Source of the DNA: Polytrichum commune
Lineage: Eukaryota; Streptophyta; Polytrichopsida; Polytrichales; Polytrichaceae
Reading direction: 5' to 3'
Length of the DNA stretch: 60,000 nucleotides
NCBI GenBank assembly: GCA_950295325.1
Contig: OX485803.1
Span: 69,395,554-69,455,553, forward strand
Shown here: in pieces, positions 19,898 through 32,749 of the stretch
Layout of the letters: every line of letters starts with the position of its first letter
Numbering within the stretch: position 1 is the stretch's first letter
Translations under genes and position numbers: made by a program
Notes under the pieces: generated by a model
Database searches by the model: none
Told to the model about the DNA's origin: nothing
Seen by the model: only the letters and a program-made list of their open reading frames with translations

Positions 19898-21883
19898 TAA
19901 AAAGGCTCTACTCAGAGACCTTTGGGCTGCCCGGGAGAAAAAATATATACTATATAAAAGAGCACAAATCCCAGAAAGCTCCTCTAAACTGGCTTACCCG
20001 CACTCCATAGATGTACTCTCACTGGGAAGGTTGAGTGAATGCTCTGTACAAGCCGACTGGAGTGATGCCGAAACGGCAGAGAGGGTAGGATTGAGATTAC
20101 TGCAGCAAAGTAGCGGTACTGAAGCCCTTCAAGGCTAATATCACAGTGTGAAAAAATCTGGAATCAACTGCGAAGGGTTCCTAGATAGGAATTACAATTC
20201 ACAGAGCTCCTGATTCCTTTAAGCAACACCGAGATGAACAAGAAGAGTTCGCAACAAGACGAATTCAAGGTGTAGATCCGGAGTGGTTAAGCCTACTGAG
20301 ATCACACCGGATTACTAAAGTTGCTTAACATGATTCATCAGTTTTTCATTTACAATTATTTCTTGATTTGGGAATTGCATGATAATTTTTCTTTCTATGC
20401 AATTATGAAGAGTGTTTGATATTATACTTATTTCTATGGAAATAGCATTGCCTTGTTGACATCGATAACAAGTAAGATGGTCCGCCTACACCTGTTGTAC
20501 GCTCTACTAATTTATTTCTTGGTAATATTGGGGAGCATGGGCACATGTGAGGACCTCTTCTACAAGTGTTGTGCACCTTCCGAAGAAACTGTCCACTCAT
20601 TGCAAATCTTTTCAGAAGTTTCTCTATGAAACCCAGAAAATTGGTGATGAGATTATCGTTCTTGATAATTACATTTCTAAATACTCTATAGATTGATGAA
20701 CACCTGAGATTGTTTTCTACGCAAGATAATCAGGTGATACTATGATACTGTGAAAATTCATACTGCTTCTGCGAAGTATGCTTGATATGCATCTACTACG
20801 TGTTAAATAAGCAATGCAGTGTACTGTTTGTGCTGTTGTCAAAAAACTATAGCGATGGTACTACGTTTTCTATGATGAGTACCAGCGACTAATAAAGTTA
20901 GTGATAATAAGAAATTAGATTGTTGCTGATATATAATCTACTTTCTTGTTTCTTGCGAACTCAATAAGTAGTGAGCATTGGACCAGTGTGCTAAGTATAT
21001 ATATATGGGATATAAATATGCTTTCCCTGATGTTGAGAGGTGTTTAAAATAAGAGAGATAAATATCTACTGGATTTCGGTGAAGACTCTGGCCTACTGGT
21101 GGAGTACTTACCGTATGAACGATATCTGTTGAAGTGTGTTCTTCGTGTGAGAACATTTTCAAAGGCACAGATCCCTGACTGAGTCTTGTTACTAAAGGAT
21201 GAATAATTGCATAAGATCTTGAACTATGGTAAAAAGAGACACGGGAAAGAGGGTCTTTACAGAAGAAAGACCTTTCTACAAGTGCATATGAACTAATTCT
21301 TTTGTTCCCATAACAATGCGGAGCAGTAGGCCATCAAGATAGTTCCAAAGAAACTAAGAATGATTGTGCCTGCCAAAACTTTCTATTCTGCTGAAAGGAA
21401 TTGGTGGTTTTAACCGGAGATGGAAGGCAACATAGTATGTACGCTCATAATAACTACATGGGGTTGTCAAGTGTTGTTATTCAGAAACTTGGGTGAGTGG
21501 AGTAGAGTTGCCGTGGACATAAAATTGGAGAGTCTATAAATAAAATGGGTCTCCCCAGGACTGACTGGAGGGCGAGTCAATAAAATGGACACAACCGCTT
21601 GGGGTTGTATACCCATGATGGCCATTATATTTGAGAAGCCATAAAATATTTTCAGATAACAAGCTGGACTCTAATTACAGGATTTACCCTTTATCTTTAC
21701 CCATCTGAGAAATTTTGGACAAAGATAAGTACTCAACAATACCATAAGATTATCTAGACCTTGCGTGAGCAAGGATGTATGTTGTCAGATATGGGACCTT
21801 ACCTAACCATACATAACAAGACTTTACAATAAGTGTGACATGACCTATTGTAATGTGACTCTAATCAAGACAAGATTAGTCAG

Positions 21884-21922
<39 letters not shown>

Positions 21923-22429
21923 CATTTGTTTGCTTCCTCTCATTCCCAAATTGAAACCATCAATGAAGCATGTAATTAAATTTGGAATCCAAAAAGATTA
22001 CAAAAATCCTCATTAGCATTGAGGTTATGATTTATGTGACTTCCCATTTAAAAGGGTATTTTTGTGATTCTAAAATAAAACTAATATTAATGTGCTATTT
22101 TTTTATCTTATAATATTTAGTGAATGCCTTCTACTTTCATAAGTATTCGTACAAATTCAAACAAATTAAGCGTGATTTGAATGTAGTTAAGTACTTTAAG
22201 CCTAATTAAATTGGAAAACCTAATTAAGCATCATGAAGCCTAATTAAAAAATTTAAAGTCATGCCTACCAAAGTAATAAAGCATGACACTTTGGCAATCA
22301 GTTAATTACCATGGTAATCATTTTTATTTATTTAATTTAGCTCCATCAAGCTTAATTGGATTTTGGACCTTGAAGGTGAAGTGTGTTTCATATGGGATTT
22401 GTGGACAAACAACCTTCAAGAACAAATGA
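19723..22429. other. 2.7-kb block of unknown origin between inverted repeats
   Basis: The block is bounded by family P repeats. It contains two (TC)n tracts (19863-19896 and 21884-21903), the latter running into (TA)n to about 21922. Open frames are short (longest 106 codons at 19818-20138) and I recognise no transposase, reverse transcriptase or gene. Texture and codon-like spacing differ from the flanks, which suggests a decayed insertion. Confidence 0.4.
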
Positions 22430-22556
22430 TCACGGCCCTGGCCCTAACACCCCTCCCCCTTCTCCCTAAACCTATGATGGGTCATAGTTGGTTGGGACTG
22501 GGGGCCATGCCATTTAGCACGAGTTCTAGCCCCAACCACCTTCAAAGGAGTCTAAC
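22430..22556 (-). repeat. Repeat family P, right member of an inverted pair
   Basis: On the minus strand it reads GGGGCTAGAACTCGTGC, CCCAACCAACTATGACCCAT and GGGGGAGGGGTGTTAGGGCC, roughly 75% like 19596-19722. Confidence 0.65.
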
Positions 22557-22579
22557 CTAGCTTGAAACAATACAATTAT

Positions 22580-22895
22580 TCTTAAGGTCTCTCAAAGAGG
22601 GACGAAACCGTGAGTTCAATCCTTCTTTGAGAAAATTGCATGTTAATAGCTCATTACCTCGTCGTACATTGGAGCTTATTTTGAAAAACAAGTGAAACTT
22701 TTGGGACCTCCTCTTTCCACCTCCCAAACTTGAGAGAATTTTAGGATCTAAATAGGGTATGCTCATGGGACACGCCATCCTAAATCCCAGACCGGTCTAT
22801 ACAAGGCTAGCTTAGCCCACCCCATCCTAGCAAGAGAAGCTACAAAAACCGGTTTTAAATAACCCAACACCACTCGATAGTTCAAAATGCCTTAT
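22580..22895 (+). repeat. Dispersed repeat family F, copy 3 (SINE-like)
   Basis: Opposite orientation to copies 1 and 2. The head TCTCTCAAAGAGGGACG resembles a weak pol III A box. GAGTTCAATCCTT about 30 bp later resembles the B box GGTTCGANTCC. The tail ends near CCCAACACCACTC. A tRNA-derived SINE is a reasonable but unproven reading. Confidence 0.55.
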
Positions 22896-23033
22896 TGCAA
22901 AGAAGACCACATTAAAAGGACCTTCGTGTATGGTGCTTCAAACATTACGAACACTTGAGTGACTTTGTGTTAATTCTCATAAACTCAAGGTTTGGGACTA
23001 AACCCACCGTTTCATCTCCTTCACAAATAACTC

Positions 23034-23221
23034 CAGTGTCAAGGGAAGATTTTGGACATAATCGGTCTAGATCCTAGTGTTTTCCAAGTCCAACCAGCTT
23101 ACATGTTGTGATCTTTCAATTTTTCTATATTAATTTGAGACATGTTCCATAGATTCCTCTAAAACGATGGGTAAATTTCCTGAAGTCTTGAACTTCAACC
23201 GGTTATTTCTCAAACTCAAAC
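23034..23221 (+). mobile_element. hAT-type MITE family A, copy 5, 3' end lost at a PIF-type MITE
   Basis: It starts CAGTGTCAAGGGAAGA and follows the family to TATTTCTCAAACTCAAAC. There the family B element at 23225 begins, so the last 35 bp and the right target duplication are missing. Confidence 0.8.
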
Positions 23222-23224
23222 TAA

Positions 23225-23380
23225 GGGCCGCTTTACACTACGGTGGAGAAGTGCACCGGTCGGTCAAGAACTTTCGCCCAAGACATGGTTGTTTGAGGCT
23301 AGGGATGGTATGCCGGAGAAGATGAAAAGACAATAAAATAATGCCTTAAGAAGTCTTGACCAGCCGTAGTGTAACCACCT
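23225..23380. mobile_element. PIF/Harbinger-type MITE family B, copy 2 (internally deleted)
   Basis: The left end TAA|GGGCCGCTTTACACTACGG matches the family B inverted repeat. The following 90 bp match the reverse strand of 18470-18575. The middle, including the palindrome, is gone, and the right end is reduced to CCGTAGTGTAACC. Confidence 0.75.
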
Positions 23381-23599
23381 ATAGAAGAAGTGTATTGGAC
23401 AACTAAGTGGGTCGGTTCTTTCATTGGCCTGAGAGACTTTTGAGGGATGTACTAGGCCATTGTCCTTGCCTGATTTGAATGCCATCGGGAGGCTCAACAA
23501 AATCGTCATGAGTCAGATCATAACTTAGCCTATGAGCCAGATCCCCACAATCTCCATCAGATGAGCGACTCCACTTTACTTTGACATGGTGGTATTTAC

Positions 23600-24000
23600 T
23601 TTAGGTATGTTACATTAGGTAGATGGGTCTTAAATGGCTTCTTTTTCCGACTATGGAGCCGACATCTCCTAGGATATGAAACACGCAATTAGAATGAGGT
23701 GGTTAGCAAGCCCCTTTCCTCATCGTTTTTGGAGCTAGTATGAAGAACGTGTTCATTAACAAAGTGGAAATTTTTCGTGTTCGTTAAATGGTCGTAATAC
23801 AAGTCTTTCATTGTCTATTGATTGTTGAACTTAGGATGTTTATTTTAAGTATGCAGTCCAATCTCGTTTGAACACGTGTCTTTTTGGTATTCGTTTTCGG
23901 AGTCACATGCATGAAACCACATACCGCTTCGAATAATAGGTTTCATATTAAGATAAGTAATTGAATTGGGCACGTCTACCTTAATCCATCAGGTGTTAAC
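23600..24000 (+). repeat. Dispersed repeat family K, copy 3
   Basis: Opens with TTAGGTAGATGGGTCTTAAA and closes with GCACGTCTACCTTAATCC, matching 7205-7640 along its length. Confidence 0.6.
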
Positions 24001-24349
24001 ATAAAAAATCTACACTGATTTTTTAACCCCTAAATGTCAAAGCAACATCTTTCCAAAACAATTGAGCTCAATTCAACAACTTCAACTTCATTAAAGAGAA
24101 TATATACGTCCTATGGTATATCCAACTACGATCCAACCACACAGATGGTATATTTGTAAAGTTAAGATTGTTCACACAAAATTTCAAGCATCCATGTGTT
24201 TAGAATCCAAAAATTAAAATTAAGCACAAATATTTATGCTAGTATGAACCGGCGGAGGTGACATCCTAGATTTTTTTAAATTGCCTCGACATTTAGGAGT
24301 TAAAGTAAGCAAGCTTTAAAAATATTTTTAAATTAAATAAATAAATAAA

Positions 24350-24665
24350 TAAGTTTGCACCTACCTCTTCTAGGATATGAAAAACACAAATAGTGCATGA
24401 TGATAGTAAATCCACAATGTGCCCATGGGCAATAGCCAGTTTCCTGATAATTTTTTAAGCTCATCTGAATAACTTTCAATCGTTATCAAAGTGGATATTT
24501 TCTTTCTTGTTAAGCAATCATAAAGGTTTCCCCTAAATATGTTGACTAGATATTGAATCTAGAATTATTAACTAATTTCAAACACATAGTTCAATCTCAC
24601 TTCTACACTTGTCATTTTGGTGTCCATTCTTAAATCCACACCCAACCACACGCCACTCAATAGAA
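24350..24665 (+). repeat. Dispersed repeat family K, copy 4 (truncated)
   Basis: Shares CTCTTCTAGGATATGAAAAACAC-like, GTTATCAAAGTGGA and TTTTGGTGTCCATTCTTAAA blocks with copies 1 and 3. Confidence 0.5.
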
Positions 24666-24669
24666 AGAA

Positions 24670-25850
24670 AGAAAAGGAAAAAAAGGATGTTGGCGTGTGA
24701 TCTACACTGACATGCAATGTTCGTTTATCACTTGTTACCATGGCCGCATGGACATGGCAGGCATGGTGGTTCAATGTTTATTGTAATAGGTGGACTGGTT
24801 GTTAGGTCTATGCATAGCAGGGTTAGTAGTTTTCAGTCTAGGGATATCGGGCTTGTGTCGTTTCTAGTTTTCTTTCGTTAATGATGTGTGTTAGGTATTT
24901 GATTGCGATATGTGAAAAGCATTGCATTTATTTATTAATTTTGTATCGCGGGATTTGAGGTCTGATAAGCTTTTGATGGTCGGTGTGTGTATGGAGCCTC
25001 TTATGCGTGTTGTGATGATGATGGGTGGGAACGACACTCAATACAAGCACCCACTCAAGATGACCAACCAAATTAGGCCCACTTATCTTCAATATTTTTA
25101 ACAATTTCATACCACAGTAGAAAGCGTTTTGTTTCATCTTTACTAATGTTGGAACGTAAATTACATGTGGAATACAAGTGGGCCTTAGCCAATGTGAGCA
25201 TGACACACAACAAAATTTGCACGAAGATTTTTTATTTATTTTTATTTTGTGGGAATACAGAGTCCTCTATGATGTTCTCTTAACATTAAATGTTGTGATA
25301 TCTTCATCAAAATCTTCCAAGTTTCTTTTTCATCTCTTTGTGTGGTTGTCAAGAATTGTAAACTTGCCAAACAACAAGTTGCCATCTACCAAAAAGTCAA
25401 ATCATAGTGTATTTATTTTGTGCAATATCAAAAACATCATATGTATGAGAGGCCCAAATGGGGCTTCAAAAAACGCTTACAATTAATCTTTAGACATTTT
25501 TGGTCTCAAATATAAAATATATATATATATATATTGAAATGCACTTCTATATGGCTTTTTGGGAAGAAGACTTTGTCTCATATCACACATTTAAGTGACA
25601 TGGGGTTCTTAGAGCAAGAAAGCTCTTCACAAATACATAGTAAAGTACATGAAAGTATCTATAATGCAAGTGTTAAACAAGTTATGTTGATGCAAAAGTT
25701 ACAAATTAAGTAAAGATTGTCAACACATCTCACAAGGAGAATTTAATTCAACGAATGAGAGTTGCATATTGGTGCTACAAAGATGCACATTATGTGCCAT
25801 GGGGGTGCATTCATTCTAGAGATTAAAAATGACGTTAGTGAGAAATAATG
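24670..25850. other. Intergenic, no gene recognised
   Basis: AT-rich sequence with a short (TA)n tract at about 25518-25535. Open frames up to about 100 codons show low-complexity or unremarkable translations. Confidence 0.4.
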
Positions 25851-25853
25851 CTA

Positions 25854-26390
25854 CACCATTTATGGTATTTAGTGTGATGTACACTATTGTGAAGGGCCTA
25901 AACTAGATGCCTAGAGGTCTCAAAGTGTCACATATGTTAATTGCAAGTATTATACTATTTGTCAACATAAGTAACTTTTTGAAGTGAAAAGTATTTGTAT
26001 TGTGACATTTAGTGTAGCACATTGGGATACTTGAGATGATAGATTTACATATTAGTATCCAAGGGGGGAGATTTTATCAAGTATAGTAATGGCAAGTGTG
26101 ATGTCCTAACATTTTTAGTATGCAAGAGGAAAATATTCTTGTGCATACTATTGCCAAGTGTCATTTGTGTGCACTGTAGTCAACTTGCAGACCATTGTGT
26201 AACATGGGCGTGCACCTCGTGACACTATTGACGATACTCATGCCAAGATATTAGGAATCACAATCAAACACCAAGTGTCATAAGGTGACACTAATGCTGA
26301 AGTTGTTGATCATTAGTGAAACTTGACATATGCCTCAAAATAGGGTAAGTGACACTATGACACATGTAGCCCTAAATACCATAAACAGTG
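25854..26390. mobile_element. Inverted-repeat element family E, copy 1
   Basis: 537 bp with ends CACCATTTATGGTATTTAGT and, on the other strand, CACTGTTTATGGTATTTAGG. TA lies on both sides (25852-25853 and 26391-26392), which may be the target duplication. The interior has repeated AGTATGCAAGAGGAA and GCCAAGTGT phrases and is non-coding. Copies at 33993-34532 and 42928-43618. Confidence 0.75.
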
Positions 26391-26672
26391 TATTACCCCA
26401 TTTTTTACATTTACCATTATCATCTTTTGGGTTATGTTTTGGGATATTATCTCACTCCTTGCCATTCTTTCATTTGGAAAAAAGAATTTGACTAGATAGA
26501 ATGAAAGTGGCCTTCAAAACTTGCATGAAAGTTTGAATTGAAAATTTCTAATTTTTTTCTTTGAAATTATAGAAAAAAAATGCCAACACGTAATAGATAC
26601 AAATTTCTACCATATAGAATTTGCAAAAAGTTTAACATGTACATATTTTTCATGTCAATCGTTAATGTAAAT

Positions 26673-26683
26673 GGGGGGGGGGG
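26673..26683. repeat. Poly(G) tract
   Basis: Eleven G, followed shortly by a second G-rich run. Confidence 0.95.
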
Positions 26684-26935
26684 AGCGTGGGGGGGAGTAC
26701 TACCATTGAGTGCACCCCTCGGAGTATGTGCTTAAGATTGTGCTCCAAACACATAAACCCTAATGTCATAAATGAAATAAACTAAACAAAAGTAGAATTA
26801 GTATTCTTTCACCGACATGAGTAGGAGTGTGTTCTTCCTTGCCTTGAACATGTTTATCTCGTACATGTAACAAATTTGTATTAAACATAGTGAGGAGGCC
26901 AACCCTAAAAACATTCAAGGCTAGCTTATTGATCG

Positions 26936-27480
26936 GTATAATTAATCTTTTACTAGGTTCATGACCTACGCATGGTGTGTCCTAGTAGAGATGTGTATCA
27001 ACTTTATGGAAGGAAAAGTTCATCTATGATACTCCACCTCCACCTAGCATAAGTTAGCATCCATCAAAATTTGTGCAAAGCGCGGCAAACAACTTGTGTC
27101 GAGCTTTCAAAAACCATATATATGAGCTCAACTTTTTAGTTTTGAAGTCAATCTCCATTGAGTCTCAAGAAAGTGCAAATCTAAACCGCATATGTCATAG
27201 GCTTTTCGGATCTAGAAGTACACATAATCTAGAAGTACACTTTCCATACACAACATGCTTCCAAACAAGTGTTGCAGAATCCAAGATATTGTGTGGTTTA
27301 TGATTTGTAAATAAAACGTACATCTTCAAATTCTTTATAGAAAATTAAAGTTGTATTATATCTCAAACATGCCTTTTACTATGTGTACTAGATGTGTCAT
27401 GTCTTTCTTATAAGTATATTGTGAGATGTGCTTAAATGCATGGGAGTATGTATGTATGAGGATTGAGTATGCATCTAGGC
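26936..27480. repeat. Dispersed repeat family H, copy 1
   Basis: About 545 bp, roughly 80% like 32750-33285, with shared GGAAGGAAAAGTTCATCTAT and GGATCTAGAAGTACACATAA. A 100-bp partner segment (26765-26865) lies upstream here but downstream in copy 2. The open frame inside (27073-27303) is not conserved. Confidence 0.75.
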
Positions 27481-28800
27481 TTGTTTAACCAAGGCCACTC
27501 AAGATCGAACAATAACCAACTTTGGTTGATTCTTGAGTGTCAAATTTGCAATTCATCAATTTTGAATCCAAGATCTCAAAATGAGAAGCCACCATGGAGC
27601 CATGTCTTGTTTTCACCACCCTTTTTACACACCCATAATGGAGGTTCTTTAATGTTTCAAGATTCTCATTAGTTATTCCAACTTGGAAATTTCAATTTTT
27701 GCAAGTGTTGAATGTTTTCCAATTTTGTTGAAACAAATAAATATTTCTTTTCATGTCTTCATAACGGAGTTGGTTTCCACACACCAGTAATTTACCAAAA
27801 ACGTTGTTGATAATGGGTTGAATTGCCCTCCAGATCAAGAGCGGTAGGAAAGTTCCAAGTTCATTGGAATGTACCCTTTGGCAAAACAAGGTGACCAAAG
27901 TTAACCCCTCCGACCTTTCAATCTACTGCCTTATCGACCTTTCCAATTGAGCATATCGACCCTTTGACCTAGGAATTGATGCGTGCAATTAGGTTGCCTT
28001 TGTGAATAGGTTGCCTCTTTACCCGGTACATTCGGGTTTTTGCTGTCATTGATACTTGAAATGAAACAGAAAAGGCAAATACAAATTACCCCTAGATCCA
28101 AACCAAATTACAGAAAAACTCATAACTTTGCCTATTCATCCATACAACAACCCACGGGGATTTAAGCATATTTGGATTTATGCACGAATTTTAGATAATT
28201 TCTTCCACCAATATGATGGTTGGCGAACATGGAATACAAACATTCGAAGTTGTGGTTGTTGTGTTGGCGTTTGATGTTGTTGTGCCCACAAGTGCACATC
28301 CCCTATGTTCTTTGGACAAGTAGTTTGTCCAAATACACTTAAACATCAAATACCTACAATACACATATAAACTATGGTATTTTGTTATTGTGACAGTAAA
28401 TGTTCCAAATAATGTGGAATGTGGATAAATCAGCATGGGGCAACCTAATTGCACATATCAATGTAGCTAATCCAACTCTCAACTACATATCTCCTACACC
28501 ACTTATTGAGTTTAGTACGGAGCACAGTAATTCCAAACTCCATCACTATTTTTTCGAGTGGATTTTTTTTTTTGTTTTTTTTCCAATGCCTATACATAGC
28601 ACCGGCACCACATTACAAAGTGCACAATGAATAGCTTGTTGTACATTGTTGGATTTGGGATGGATCGCTCTAGCTTCTCATCCCCATAAAATTCTATATG
28701 TGGTGTACTTATCCTTACCTCATCCCCATTGAATACCCAAGTAAACATTGGCTTGTGTACTTGTTGGGGCCTTGCATTTATTATTGCATGGCCCATATAG
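27481..28800. other. Intergenic; includes short repeat L copy 2
   Basis: 27981-28029 is the reverse complement of 12076-12124. A T-rich stretch lies at 28561-28582. No gene signature is seen. Confidence 0.4.
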
Positions 28801-28807
28801 CGTAACT

Positions 28808-29033
28808 TAGTATCCGGGGAGATTTTTGGGCGTAATTGGTCAACATCCTAGTGTTTTCAAGTCCAACCGGTTACATGTTGACATCTTTTGGTTTTTTTGC
28901 GTTCAATTGTTCTATTTTTTATGCATTTTTCTTTAATGACTGGTAATTTTCCTAAAGTCTTGGACTTCAACCGATTATTTTTCAAACTCAACCGGTTCAT
29001 TTGTAACTAGCAACCAATTCTCCCCATTCATTG
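28808..29033 (+). mobile_element. hAT-type MITE family A, copy 6
   Basis: 226 bp, starting TAGTATCCGGGGAGA and ending with the reverse complement of CAATGAATGGGGAGA. The flanks GCGTAACT (28800-28807) and ACGTAAAT (29034-29041) match at six of eight positions. Confidence 0.88.
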
Positions 29034-29104
29034 ACGTAAATGGGAGCTTGTTGAAATGTTTATTACCCATGCGACCACCGTTCAACATTTCCAAAATGTA
29101 TAAG

Positions 29105-29430
29105 GTAAGCGGACTTAGTTTAGTTACTCATCTCAAAAGGACATCCATATATGAGTGATGTGTGGTCAGGTGTGGGTCTAAGAATAGACACCAAAACAAC
29201 ATGTGTTTATTATATATTGTATTACTTGTGCATGTATCTGCACTCAACAATCAAAATTATCGGGAGGGGTGGGGATTTGTAAGGTGATCTAAATGAGATA
29301 GAAAGATTCACTTTTGATATTAAATAAATATTCATTTGAGTTTCAAAAATTATGAGGAAAATAGTTACAAACTTAGTTTGGATTTGCTAATTATCTTACA
29401 CTACTTGTGGGTTTCATAACCTATGACATG
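29105..29430 (-). repeat. Dispersed repeat family K, copy 7
   Basis: Minus-strand copy recognised by GTGTGGTCAGGTGTGGGTCT and by its likeness to 14575-14880. Confidence 0.5.
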
Positions 29431-29444
29431 GGACCTAGGGGTGG

Positions 29445-29740
29445 ACTCTTCATTGAAAATTATAATGATGTGCATTGGTGACTATGAAATTAAACCCCTT
29501 ACATATGAGAAATTTGTAAAGAGTAAATATATGTATATGTACTAATGGCATGCTAGAAAATGGACTTTTGTATTTTGTACTATGCTTTTCAATTTAGTGT
29601 AATAAATGCCTCCGCAACATAAAAAATAATATATAAATCATGAAACAAATAGGTCTTTGTTATACATACAATCCACTTTCCATTTCCAATGAAAACAACT
29701 ATGAATTATTTTTCATCCATTGGATGTGTTTCATCATAAT
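29445..29740. repeat. Dispersed repeat family M, copy 1
   Basis: Shares TACTAATGGCATGCTA, GCTTTTCAATTTA and AAATCCA/CAATCCACTTTC blocks with 38003-38265. Confidence 0.6.
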
Positions 29741-30833
29741 ATGACATTAAACCACATGTCATTGAGCTCAATGCAATAATAGCATCTAAATTAACCATCA
29801 TATGATATGATAAATCATAAGTCCACTCTAACCCATTTCACTTTTGATTCCAACATAACCCTATCTCCATATGCCTCGGGGAGGTGACTATCGGAATTTT
29901 AGAAAACCATGTGAGATTAAAAAAAAAAAATAGGGTCAATTTTATTCGTTTAGGGTAAAATTTATAATTTTGTTAGATCTACCATAGCATTGGAAATATG
30001 TCCCTTACATGATTATATGTAAAATAGGATGGTGGATAATTCCTCCATTTTAGTAATTAGTAGAAGAAGAAAAATAGGGTCATAGACATAGGATCCCCCT
30101 AAAAGCGCGTAGTAGGATTAATAAAATAATTATGGGTTTGACTACTTAGATGAAGAAGTGTGTAGTTTTTTTTGTCCAGATTTGAATCAAGCGCGTTAGT
30201 ATGGAGGGAAGTGTCATGGGATTTTTTTTGGGCGAAGGAATGTGTTGGCGCTTCTCAACGGCCATTGGGTTTTGCAACGATGCTGAACATGTGGGACCAT
30301 GCCGGATGCTTAGAATGTGACAGCCTCCACCGTCACCCTCAACCGCTTCATGTCATTAGTTTTGGTTTGTCACAACCTTGGTCCTCAATCGTCAAACTCA
30401 CGTTATTTATGAGCATTTTCTAGGGTTTCTTTCATGCAGATTGATAGTGCACAATGGCCACTTCCTTTGAAATGTTTTCCACATGTATTTGGTTAACGAT
30501 TTATAGAAAGAATAAAAAATGCCAAAAATTAGTCTCTTTAAACAATTACATATAAATATAGGGTGCTTAAAAACACGTCAAAGTCACTTTTTATTTACAA
30601 ATAAGGAGGGAAAAATATTGAGAGGTGCATAAATATCCCCCCATTAAATACCCCATTATCGCCCCAAGCCATATGCAAAGGATGGCCCATTAGGTCAATA
30701 GGCTCATTATATTTTATCCACCTATTACCAAAAAAAAAATGTGTTGCATAAACCCTTTCAATATACGAAGTCTTAGTAGTGAGAGACTTTTTAGTTTTAG
30801 AAGCTACAAAAGCTCCCTTAAACTCGGAATGAA
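29741..30833. other. Intergenic, no gene recognised
   Basis: This 1.1 kb separates repeat M from repeat N; the two are adjacent in the second copy at 38.0-38.7 kb. It may therefore be an insertion. It ends in a 13-G plus A-rich tract (30834-30860). Confidence 0.4.
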
Positions 30834-30864
30834 GGGGGGGGGGGGGAAAAAAAAAAAAAACCTT

Positions 30865-31285
30865 CACAATTGCATCAACAAACAAAGACAAGAGCATAAC
30901 TACTTGGCCACAATTTGGAGAGCAAATCTCAAGGGAGCGATGAGTGCTCCAAAGAGCCTCTAGTTTGAAAAAACCTAAAATCCAAATGCAAATCCTAACA
31001 AGAATGGACAATGTAGATTTTGGGGACTGATACCATATAACAACAATGGATGAAAATGTGAATTCAATGTAACTGGCACATCTAGTGTCAATTTTTTCCT
31101 CTAAACCTTACGGCCCCCTTTTGTAACTCTACCTTTACTTCAAAATGCTTCATAGCCTTTTTAAATGTACCCACAAGAGAAAAAAACAAAACCTCTCCTT
31201 TATGTATACTATGTACACTAATGCCTCAAATAATACCCTCTTTTACACTCACGTTAGTTTGTACATGGTATGAAAAGTCCACCCC
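30865..31285. repeat. Dispersed repeat family N, copy 1
   Basis: About 415 bp, roughly 80% like 38270-38680, with shared AACAAACAAAGACAAG, ATGCAAATCCTAACAAGAAT and TGTACACTAATGCCTCAA. Confidence 0.75.
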
Positions 31286-31521
31286 CTGAGAGATGGGTAT
31301 AGAACATAAAAAAGTACTTAAAAAACCCAGTTACATGCATAACTCATCCTAGACAATGCTTTACTATTGTGAGCTCTTTAAGAATTCAAAAAATGTCATA
31401 TTTACTTTATCATGGGGCATTTAGAGTCAACAAATGGACACCTTGAAGAGTGGAATCTCCATCAAGGGAAACATTGCCGTGTTGATGTATTTATTGAATT
31501 GCCAACGTTATCTTCAAGCCG

Positions 31522-32124
31522 GTAATCTACGTGCAGCCCCGGGGAGTGCATACAATATTAGCCATACCTATTCAAATGCACAAAAAGGGTGAAATATAAT
31601 GGAAGGAAAATTTCAAAAATACAGAGCTAAATGTATTCATTTTCTTTATTTTGTAGATTTATTAGACTATTTCTAATGCAATAAGAGTTGGAAGCCTATA
31701 TTGAGGGTTATAAGCATCATTTTGGGAGTATATTTATGTTAAGCAGTTCATTATATACCGTTTTTCCTGCTTGTGTAAATACTTGAGGCTATTCTTTACC
31801 TATGAGTTGTATGTTTATCCTACGTAATCTACGTGCAGCCCCGGGGAGTGCATACAATATTAGCCATACCTATTCAAGTGCACAAAAAGGGTGAAATATA
31901 ATGGAAGGAAAGTTTTAAAGACACATAGCTAAATGTATTCATTTTCTTTATTTTTTAGATTTATTAGACTATCTCTAATGCAATAAGAGTTGGAAGCATG
32001 TATTGAGGGCTAGAAGCATCATTTTGGGGATATATTTATGTTAAGCATTTCATTATATACCGTTTTTCCAACTTGTGTAAATACTTGAGGCTATTCTTTA
32101 CTTATGAGTTGTATGTTTATCCTA
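31522..32124. repeat. 302-bp tandem duplication, two units
   Basis: GTAATCTACGTGCAGCCCCG begins at 31522 and again at 31824. The units are more than 90% alike by eye, differing by scattered substitutions. This makes it a fairly recent event. No coding frame is shared. Confidence 0.93.
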
Positions 32125-32745
32125 TTTTTGGTTTAAAACATTGTATTAGGGGTATTAAATCAGGGGCAGCGCACGTACATCGTTTTATACTTCTACTACA
32201 TGTGTAACCCCAAGACATGCATGACAATGGATTATTGTAGTATTACGATCAAACCTTTGGAGGTGAAAGACAATGTCAATAGTTGCATTCGAGAATAAGA
32301 ATAAGAGTACTTATATTTGATTTTATTAGAATTTGATCATTTGAAATTAAGAGTCCCATTTGGGGGTCGGATAGGCCACTAGGCCATTCTTACGGGGTTA
32401 ATACAACCTACACCTCAAAGAAGTGGATGTAGCCCCTTTGCGACTCAGCGGTAGTGCCTTCTTTGATGCCCTAATGGAATTCGATAGTGGTCTTCAGGAA
32501 TCACAAGCATTGATGACAATTTTAAAAACGAGCTTTCGAAAGTGATAAACGATAATTGCAATAGTTGCGACCAAAGTTACACATTGCTAGAAATTCATTC
32601 ACTTTCTAATAAAGTTCAAGTTCTTTAAAGTAGAGGGACCCATTTTGGGATGGTTAGGCCATCACTCAAGGGTTAGTCTACACATTGAAGAATGGGACTC
32701 ATCACTCGGCTCCCATGTTAGAGTTACCAAGTGGCTAGGTTATCA
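32125..32745. other. Intergenic with tRNA-like and recurrent CCATTTGGG motifs
   Basis: 32440-32500 contains GCGACTCAGCGGTAGTGCC, resembling a tRNA D-arm/A box, and a weak B-box-like AATTCGATAG. GAGTCCCATTTGGG.GTCGGATAGGCC (32349) has relatives at 32640 and 49049. Possible SINE debris. Confidence 0.3.
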
Positions 32746-32749
32746 TATT

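Noticed and set aside
19900-20290. Possible copia-type polyprotein fragment (VQADWSD)
   Set aside because: One short resemblance; no reverse transcriptase, RNase H or LTR could be found around it.
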